A stretch of 64,000 nucleotides of DNA from an uncultured Pelagibacteraceae bacterium. Lineage in GTDB: Bacteria > Pseudomonadota > Alphaproteobacteria > Pelagibacterales > Pelagibacteraceae. How positions within the stretch are numbered: position 1 is the first letter of the stretch; each line of letters starts with the position of its first letter. Location of the stretch: contig CACGIZ010000003.1 of NCBI GenBank assembly GCA_902573235.1, forward strand, positions 18,324-82,323, read 5' to 3'. The position numbers and the translations under genes were made by a program. Positions 55,861-61,640 of the stretch are shown piece by piece. The notes under the pieces are model-generated. The model was not told where the DNA came from and searched no databases. It worked only from the letters and a program-made list of their open reading frames with translations.

Positions 55861-55969
55861 TTTTTTTTGATTGCCTTTTAAAACTTCCTTTACCTTTTTT
55901 AGGCTTGATAACACGAGGTTTAAATTTTTTTGTAAATAAATTTTTTGCAATAAAATTTTTTTTTTTCAA
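55850..55969 (-). CDS. arfA: Tiny ArfA-like alternative ribosome-rescue factor
   Basis: A 39-residue, very basic protein from a TTG start. Its core reads NLFTKKFKPRVIKPKKGKGS followed by FKR, and aligns with the E. coli ArfA core PLFRQRVEKNKKGKGSYMR: the L-F, R-V, K-K-G-K-G-S and aromatic-x-R positions agree. ArfA recruits RF2 to ribosomes stalled without a stop codon. A stop TAA sits three codons before the TTG, so no ATG start is possible. It overlaps the kinase 3' end by 11 bp and the OmpR-like gene by 4 bp. It has its own TAG. Confidence 0.65.
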   Translation of the reverse strand: MKKKNFIAKNLFTKKFKPRVIKPKKGKGSFKRQSKKIKI

Positions 55970-56535
55970 TTTATATTATATCCATCTTTAGAACTTACTA
56001 TAAAATTATCATCATTGAAGATATCTTTAATTTTTTTTCTTAATCTATATATATGAGTTTCTACAGTATGAGTATCTAACTCAGATTCATAATTCCAAAC
56101 TTCTTTTTCTAATTGATCGACATTTACAGGAGATTTTGAATTATTCAAAAATAATATCATGTTAGTTTCTCTCTCAGTCAGATTTAATTTTAGTTGATCT
56201 TTTGCGATTTCTCTTGAATTAAGATTCAATTTATAAACTCCAATTTTATGTTCCGATTGTTTAGCAAAATTATTCTTTAAAAAATGTAAATTAATTGTTT
56301 GAATAACTTTACTGATTGCTATTGGGGTTTTTTCTATCACTATATTAATATCATTTTTTAAATTTGAAATTTTTTTATTTGAAAGAACTAATAAGTTTGT
56401 ATCAGAATTCTTTAACTTAAAATCTAGATTAGTTTTATCCGCATAATCTAATTGAAAATTTAAATATTCTTTGATTTCATTTAAAATATCGAACATAACT
56501 TTGAAATCAAAAACAATTATTTTTTTTAAATTCAT
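55966..56535 (-). CDS. OmpR-family winged-helix regulator with degenerate receiver
   Basis: A 189-residue protein. The C-terminal half (about 105-189) is a clear OmpR/PhoB DNA-binding domain: LNLTERETNMILFLNNS, VWNYESELDTHTVETHIYRL and VSSKDGYNIN. The N-terminal half has a receiver-like pattern (KKIIVFDFKVMFDIL; TNLLVLSNKKI), but the phospho-acceptor Asp expected at the third strand is replaced, so regulation by phosphorylation is unlikely. No sensor kinase is adjacent. It is divergent from an L,D-transpeptidase over only 13 bp, a plausible target. Confidence 0.82.
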   Translation of the reverse strand: MNLKKIIVFDFKVMFDILNEIKEYLNFQLDYADKTNLDFKLKNSDTNLLVLSNKKISNLKNDINIVIEKTPIAISKVIQTINLHFLKNNFAKQSEHKIGVYKLNLNSREIAKDQLKLNLTERETNMILFLNNSKSPVNVDQLEKEVWNYESELDTHTVETHIYRLRKKIKDIFNDDNFIVSSKDGYNIN

Positions 56536-56548
56536 ATATAATTAAATT

Positions 56549-57043
56549 ATGACAATTATTATCAAAAATAAAGAAACACTTATATATGATGATTTTATAT
56601 TTAAATGCTGTGTTGGAAAAAATGGAATTACCAAAAATAAGAAAGAAGGTGACAAAAAAACTCCAGTAGGCTTATACAATTTGGAAAATCTTTATTTTAG
56701 AGATGATAGGGTTGAAAAACCAACAACTTTATTAAAATGTATACCAATTCATAAAAAGATGGGATGGTGTGATGATGTAAAAAATAAAAATAAATATAAC
56801 AAATTAATAAATATAAAAAAAAACGTTAGACACGAAAAACTTTTCAGAAAAGATAATATATATGATTTTTTAATCCCAATTTCTTACAACAGAAAAAAAA
56901 GAATTATCGGAAAAGGAAGTGCAATTTTTATTCATTTAACAAATAATTATAAAAAGACAGAAGGTTGCATAGGCCTAAAAAAAAATGATTTTTTAATTTT
57001 ATTAAAATTAATAAATAAAAAAACAAAGATCAAAATTATCTAA
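56549..57043 (+). CDS. L,D-transpeptidase family protein (YkuD)
   Basis: A 164-residue protein with the YkuD catalytic motif: His in AIFIHLTNNYKK and Cys in TEGCIGLKKNDF; the N-terminal KNKETLIYDDFIFKCCVGKNG and TPVGLYNL are normal for the short cytosol-like group lacking a clear signal peptide. YkuD enzymes make 3-3 crosslinks or attach proteins to peptidoglycan. The absence of an obvious signal peptide is notable. The stop shares CTAA with the convergent YggS gene. Confidence 0.85.
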   Translation: MTIIIKNKETLIYDDFIFKCCVGKNGITKNKKEGDKKTPVGLYNLENLYFRDDRVEKPTTLLKCIPIHKKMGWCDDVKNKNKYNKLINIKKNVRHEKLFRKDNIYDFLIPISYNRKKRIIGKGSAIFIHLTNNYKKTEGCIGLKKNDFLILLKLINKKTKIKII

Positions 57044-57690
57044 TTTCTCAATCCAAAAATTTTTGAACCAATTCTCAAATAAGTAGCAGAATTTTTTGCA
57101 GCGTCTATATAGTCTGATGTCATGCCCATACTTAAATCCTTTAACTTTAATTCATCATTTATTGTTTTCATTTCTTTAAAATATAAATTTGAATCTTTTC
57201 CCAATGGTGGAATACACATCAAACCCAAAACTTCTAATTCTAAATTTTTACAAAAATTGTATAGATTTTTTAAATCTTTTTTGGAAACACCAGATTTTTG
57301 ATCTTCATCCCCAATATTGACTTGAATAAATAATTTTACTTTTTTATTTTGTTTTTTTTGTTCTTCTGATATTTTTTTTGCAAGTTTTTCATTATCCACT
57401 GAATGAATAAAATCAAAGAGATTTACAGCAAATTTCACTTTATTTGTTTGGAGTTTCCCAATTAGATGTAATTTCACATCTGGATATTTCACCTTTAAAT
57501 TTGTCCATTTATTTAATGCCTCTTGAACTTTATTTTCTCCGAAATGACTATGACCATATTCGATCAATGGAACAATTTCTGACTCAGGGAATGTTTTGCT
57601 AACAGCTATTATAATTGGCAAAGAATTTTCTTTAATTTCTGACTTTAATTCTCTATTTATATCCTCGAGATTTTTAATTGTTTTATGCAT
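57040..57690 (-). CDS. PLP homeostasis protein (YggS/PROSC family)
   Basis: A 216-residue single-domain alanine-racemase-fold protein that binds PLP and buffers its level. It has IIIAVSKTFPESEI with the PLP lysine, HFGENKVQEALNKW, HLIGKLQTNK, SVDNEKLAKKI and LSMGMTSDYIDAA with IGSKIFG at the end. The first codons read ATG-CAT, and the same six bases in reverse are the first two codons of the divergent gene. No second methionine exists near the start, so this start is well supported. Confidence 0.93.
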   Translation of the reverse strand: MHKTIKNLEDINRELKSEIKENSLPIIIAVSKTFPESEIVPLIEYGHSHFGENKVQEALNKWTNLKVKYPDVKLHLIGKLQTNKVKFAVNLFDFIHSVDNEKLAKKISEEQKKQNKKVKLFIQVNIGDEDQKSGVSKKDLKNLYNFCKNLELEVLGLMCIPPLGKDSNLYFKEMKTINDELKLKDLSMGMTSDYIDAAKNSATYLRIGSKIFGLRN

Positions 57691-58230
57691 AAGCTAATTC
57701 CAAGATATTATTATTTTATTGATAAATTAGATATCGAAGAAATAAAAAATATAAACAATAAAATTGCAATTATTTATCGAAATTACTCAAATAAACCAAC
57801 TATTAATGAAATAAAAAAATTTTATAGTTTTTGTAAAAAAAAACAAATCAAATTTTTAATTTCTAATTATTTTGATATTGCTGTTAAGTTAAACCTTGAT
57901 GGGTTCTACATTCCATCATTTAATACTAGGTTATATTTACAAAAAAATTACCATAAAAAAAAGTTTTTAATTATTGGCTCAGCTCATAATATTAAAGAAA
58001 TAAAAATTAAAGAAAAACAAAATGTAAAATTAATCTTTTTATCACCTATTTTCAAAACTAAAAAAAATAAGAATTTTCTAGGTATAATGAGATTTAATAA
58101 TCTTTCACAAATTACAAAAAAACCAATTGTTGCTTTAGGTGGTATAAATACAATAAATGTGAAAAAATTAAAGATGACGAACGCTTTTGGATTTTCAGGT
58201 ATAAGTCATATAAAAAAAATAGTAAATTAA
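57685..58230 (+). CDS. Thiamine phosphate synthase-like protein (TenI/ThiE family)
   Basis: A 181-residue TIM-barrel protein with the ThiE/TenI pattern: PRYYYFIDKLD at the N-terminus, LNLDGFYIPSF, IIGSAHNIKEI, LIFLSPIFKTKKNKNFLG and IVALGGINTINVKKL at the phosphate site. Key ThiE pyrophosphate-binding residues are only partly present (the HLGQ motif is absent), so it may be a TenI-type aromatase/regulator or a degenerate synthase. No other thiamine gene is adjacent. It shares the ATGCAT start palindrome with yggS. Confidence 0.78.
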   Translation: MHKLIPRYYYFIDKLDIEEIKNINNKIAIIYRNYSNKPTINEIKKFYSFCKKKQIKFLISNYFDIAVKLNLDGFYIPSFNTRLYLQKNYHKKKFLIIGSAHNIKEIKIKEKQNVKLIFLSPIFKTKKNKNFLGIMRFNNLSQITKKPIVALGGINTINVKKLKMTNAFGFSGISHIKKIVN

Positions 58231-58234
58231 GTTA

Positions 58235-59770
58235 ATGAATATAGATGCTAACAAGGAAATCGAAATAGTCATAAATAGATTCAAAAGTGGTGATTACGAA
58301 TTTACGATAAATAAAGTATCAGTTTTACTTAAAAAATTTCCTAATAATGATATGTTGTGGAACCTTAAAGGATTAAGTCTACAGACAATTGGAAATATCA
58401 AAGAGTCTATTCAATGTTTCATAAAATCTTTAAATATAAATCCGAAAAATATTGCTGCCAAAAATAATCTAGGGAATTCATATAAGTATGCTAATCAATA
58501 TACTCTCGCATTAGAATGTTTTGAAGAATGTATTAAGAAAGATCCAAATTACACAGCTGCAATTGTAAATTTAGCTAATTTAAAAGTAATCATTAACAAT
58601 TATGAAGATGCTATAAAACTTTATAATGAGGTACTAAAAAGTAATGAAAATATTGAGTCAGTATATATTAATTTAGCTCAATCATATCAAAGTACAAAGG
58701 ATTTTAAAAATTCTTTAAAGATTATTCAAGAAGGGATCAAGAAATATCCAAATCAGACAAAATTAGATAAACTATTAAGTATACAAACAAATTATCTTAA
58801 AGATGAGACTCATTTGAAAGACATGTTGAGTAAGATTGATAATAATTTAAATAATGATCAAAAAATAAATCTGTTTTTTGCAATAGGAAAAGCTTTTGAG
58901 GATAAAAAAGATTATTCAAATTCATATAAATATTACTTAAGAGGAAATGAATTAAAGAGAAAAAAACTTAAATTTGATATTAAAGAAAAAATAAAACTTT
59001 TTAATGAATTAAAAACATTTTTTGAAAATAATGATCTGAAAGGAAAAAATATTTCTCAAAACAAAAGGAATGTTATTTTTATCTTTGGTTTACCGAGATC
59101 TGGGACTACTTTAGTTGAAAATATAATTTCTAGTCACAATAAGGTATCAGGTTTAGGTGAAATTAATTACCTTAACAAATTTTTTAACCTTAATTTCATA
59201 AAAAATGACCAATTAAATGTTGATTTTATTAATAATTTTTTAGTGCACGATTTACAGAAATATTACTTTGATTTTGTAAAAATTTTTAATGATAAGACGG
59301 AATTTATCACTGATAAAAGCTTAAATATATACTGGTACTTAGGTTTTATTAATATTTTTTTTCCAAATGCAAAATTTGTGCATTGTCAAAGAAACCCAAA
59401 GGACAACTGTTTATCCATATTTAAAAACTTATTTGAAGATGGACAGGGCTGGAAATATGATGAAGCAGAATTAATTGAATATTACAAATTGTACGAGGAA
59501 ATCATGAACTTCTGGAATGAAAAATTAGATCAAAAAATTTGCAATATTCAGTATGAAAACCTTGTTGAAGATAGTGTTGAAAATATTAAAAAGCTAATAA
59601 ATTTTTGTGATTTAGATTGGGATGAAAATTGTTTAAATCATCATAAAAATAATATGCCAATTAAAACTTTAAGTCTAAATCAAGCAAATAAACCTATTTA
59701 TAAAACTTCAGTTAATTCATCAAAAAATTTTGAACCTTATTTAAAAAAAATATTCTCCAATTTTAATTGA
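58235..59770 (+). CDS. TPR-repeat sulfotransferase
   Basis: A 511-residue two-part protein. Residues 1-240 hold about six tetratricopeptide repeats (for example LWNLKGLSLQTIGNIKESIQ and NLGNSYKYANQYTLALECFE). Residues 278-511 are a sulfotransferase domain with the PAPS 5'-phosphosulfate loop GLPRSGTTL (285-293) and the 3'-phosphate motif VHCQRNPKDNCLSIF. TPR-sulfotransferases of this kind are common in marine alphaproteobacteria, and the acceptor (protein, lipid or glycan) is unknown. No signal peptide. A bidirectional terminator follows. Confidence 0.87.
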   Translation: MNIDANKEIEIVINRFKSGDYEFTINKVSVLLKKFPNNDMLWNLKGLSLQTIGNIKESIQCFIKSLNINPKNIAAKNNLGNSYKYANQYTLALECFEECIKKDPNYTAAIVNLANLKVIINNYEDAIKLYNEVLKSNENIESVYINLAQSYQSTKDFKNSLKIIQEGIKKYPNQTKLDKLLSIQTNYLKDETHLKDMLSKIDNNLNNDQKINLFFAIGKAFEDKKDYSNSYKYYLRGNELKRKKLKFDIKEKIKLFNELKTFFENNDLKGKNISQNKRNVIFIFGLPRSGTTLVENIISSHNKVSGLGEINYLNKFFNLNFIKNDQLNVDFINNFLVHDLQKYYFDFVKIFNDKTEFITDKSLNIYWYLGFINIFFPNAKFVHCQRNPKDNCLSIFKNLFEDGQGWKYDEAELIEYYKLYEEIMNFWNEKLDQKICNIQYENLVEDSVENIKKLINFCDLDWDENCLNHHKNNMPIKTLSLNQANKPIYKTSVNSSKNFEPYLKKIFSNFN

Positions 59771-59773
59771 TAT

Positions 59774-59807
59774 AAAAAAAAACGGCCCTTTATAAAAGGG
59801 CCGTTTT
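59774..59807. terminator. Bidirectional intrinsic terminator between sulfotransferase and porin
   Basis: A 13-bp perfect stem, AAAACGGCCCTTT and AAAGGGCCGTTTT, with a 3-nt loop. Transcripts from the plus strand end in UUUU and those from the minus strand in nine U residues, so it is strongest for the porin gene. It is the clearest terminator in the window and sits between the two convergent stop codons. Confidence 0.93.
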
Positions 59808-59829
59808 ATAAATAAGAAATTTATCTAAA

Positions 59830-60843
59830 TTAGAATGCTAAAGATAAATTAACTTCTGTTCTGTCTTCTTGGTATGTGTTAGCTGTAGAAGATCCATCAG
59901 TAGTATTGTTTTGGATCTTAACAGAAGCACCACCCATAGAGTATGCAATCGCGATACCATCTTTATCAGATGACTGGTCAACGTTACCAGATGTTTTCGC
60001 GTATGTTACTTCATGGTTGTTGTAAGAAACAGATAAATTTTCATTTACTGCAAATACAATACCGTATGCTTCCATTTGGTGCATATCGTGACCAGCAGCA
60101 CCACCACTTGTTTCACCTTGTGTGTAACCAAAAGTTACTGGACCAACAGTATAGTTAGCATAACCTACTACAGTTTCGATATCTGTAGAAGTAGTTGTAC
60201 CATCTTTTACGTCAGTTTCACTCATACCAACACCAAAGTCTAAACCATCAACTAAAGATGCATTAGTAATCGCGAATGAAGTGTTTGAACCGTCGATAGA
60301 AGTACCAGCAGCACCTGTAGCACCGTCAGCAGTTCTTGAATCATCGATTTCAGTATCCCAAGCTAAAGCTACTCCAAAACCACCAATTGTATTTTCATAT
60401 TCAAATACGTTTTGTGATCCTGTCATTGTTAAGCCAACGCCTGCAGCGATACCATCCCAAGATTCTTCCCAAGCAGTTGGAGACTTATCGTCAATGGCAG
60501 CTGCACCATTTCCACCAACACCTTGGTCAAATCTGATTTTACCCATATCAGCCATGTCAACTGTGAAGCTGTTTGAAGCATAAGCTCCACCACCAGCATC
60601 AATAGCTGCAAAGAATGATACAGTCATTCCGTTTACATCACCAGATCCACTAAATGATACATCTGATGCTGAACCAAATGGGTTACCTGTCGAGTTACTT
60701 GGAGTTGAAGCCGAGTTAGACAAGTCCTCATTTGTATAAGTAAGGTTTGCTGAACCTGATACAGATAATTCACCTGCATTAGCAGCAACCGCTACTAGTG
60801 AACCAGCTAAAGCTGATACACCTATTTTCTTTAAGTTATTCAT
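59830..60843 (-). CDS. Outer-membrane porin
   Basis: A 337-residue beta-barrel protein: signal peptide 1-23 (SALAGSLVAVAANAGELS), then many alternating strands (for example LSVSGSANLTYTNEDLSN; MTVSFFAAIDAGGG; FGVALAWDTEI; LSVSYNNHEVTY), and a terminal Phe in VNLSLAF, the BAM recognition end. It fits the Gram-negative trimeric-porin type. Codon use is much less AT-rich than its neighbours, and there is a strong AAGGAG ribosome-binding site, a long leader and a strong terminator, all signs of high expression. Substrate is not predictable. Confidence 0.88.
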   Translation of the reverse strand: MNNLKKIGVSALAGSLVAVAANAGELSVSGSANLTYTNEDLSNSASTPSNSTGNPFGSASDVSFSGSGDVNGMTVSFFAAIDAGGGAYASNSFTVDMADMGKIRFDQGVGGNGAAAIDDKSPTAWEESWDGIAAGVGLTMTGSQNVFEYENTIGGFGVALAWDTEIDDSRTADGATGAAGTSIDGSNTSFAITNASLVDGLDFGVGMSETDVKDGTTTSTDIETVVGYANYTVGPVTFGYTQGETSGGAAGHDMHQMEAYGIVFAVNENLSVSYNNHEVTYAKTSGNVDQSSDKDGIAIAYSMGGASVKIQNNTTDGSSTANTYQEDRTEVNLSLAF

Positions 60844-60850
60844 AATAATT

Positions 60851-60877
60851 ACTCCTTATTAATTAATTAATTAATTA
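60851..60877 (-). promoter_or_regulatory. Strong ribosome-binding site and TTAA repeat in the porin leader
   Basis: On the minus strand AAGGAGT (60857 to 60851) lies 8 nt before the porin ATG, one of the few near-perfect Shine-Dalgarno sites in the window. It is preceded by a tandem TTAA run of nearly five units (60859-60877), self-complementary but low in stability. The run keeps the ribosome-binding site single-stranded. Confidence 0.65.
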
Positions 60878-60901
60878 TGATGCGAGTTTTCTACCAATTA
60901 G

Positions 60902-60918
60902 AGGTCTAAATAGGTCTA
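60902..60918. repeat. Heptamer direct repeat AGGTCTA, 10-bp period, in porin upstream region
   Basis: AGGTCTA occurs at 60902-60908 and again at 60912-60918, so the two copies face the same side of the DNA helix. The site lies 59-75 bp upstream of the porin start codon, near a weak candidate promoter whose -35 TTGATA is at 60944-60949. This is the pattern of an operator for a tandem-binding regulator. No regulator is identified. Confidence 0.5.
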
Positions 60919-61024
60919 TTTTTATTGTTTTTAGGTGTTTTTTTATCAAAGTGTTGCATAAATATCACGTTTTATTTGTTTAAATATTCCATTTTTCGAC
61001 TAATTGTTTTCTTAATCATTATTT

Positions 61025-61612
61025 ATGAAAAAAACTTTTGTACTCAAAAAATTACTGTTTTCATTCCTAATTCTAACTCTTTTGTCTGAATGTGGCATTT
61101 ACAGAAAAACCGACTCTAGGAAAGTTCCTTACAACGTAAATGATAGAGTGCAAAAAAATTTAGAGGAAGGTAGAAGAATTAAATTTGGTAAAGGAAGTAG
61201 AGGAGGTGGATCATTTGAATTTGCATCGTCAAATGAAATGTGGAGGGCTGCGATTGAAATTTTAGATTTTATACCTCTTAATAACGCGGATTACGGTGGT
61301 GGAATTATTATAACTGATTGGTATAGCGAAGGAAGTGATGATACTGATTCTTTAAAGATAATGATTAGATTTTTATCAAATGAAGTCAGAGCTGATGGAT
61401 TAAAAATCACAGTTTATAAAAAAAATTGCAAGTTAAACTCAGGGGTTCAAAATTGTTCAACTCAAGTAGATAAAAGTGAGATAGGACAAGAATTGAAATT
61501 AGCAATCCTAAAAAAAGCTGCAATATATAAATCTGAAACACAAAAGAAAGACAAAGAAGAATTCATGAAAAATAGAAAACCGATCAATAGAGATCGAGAC
61601 GGTCAAGATTAA
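61025..61612 (+). CDS. DUF3576 family lipoprotein
   Basis: A 195-residue exported protein with a signal ending in LTLLSEC (Cys at about 23), a lipobox variant with Ser-Glu before the Cys. The core has GGGSFEFASSNEMWRAAIEIL, LDFIPLNNADYGGGIIITDW and KIMIRFLSNEVRADGLKITVYK, the DUF3576 pattern. In alphaproteobacteria it typically lies directly before leuS, as here (28 bp). The family has no established function; an outer-membrane assembly or LPS-related role is only suggested by its location. Confidence 0.82.
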   Translation: MKKTFVLKKLLFSFLILTLLSECGIYRKTDSRKVPYNVNDRVQKNLEEGRRIKFGKGSRGGGSFEFASSNEMWRAAIEILDFIPLNNADYGGGIIITDWYSEGSDDTDSLKIMIRFLSNEVRADGLKITVYKKNCKLNSGVQNCSTQVDKSEIGQELKLAILKKAAIYKSETQKKDKEEFMKNRKPINRDRDGQD

Positions 61613-61640
61613 AAAATAATTTTTCTAAATAATCTTTTTT

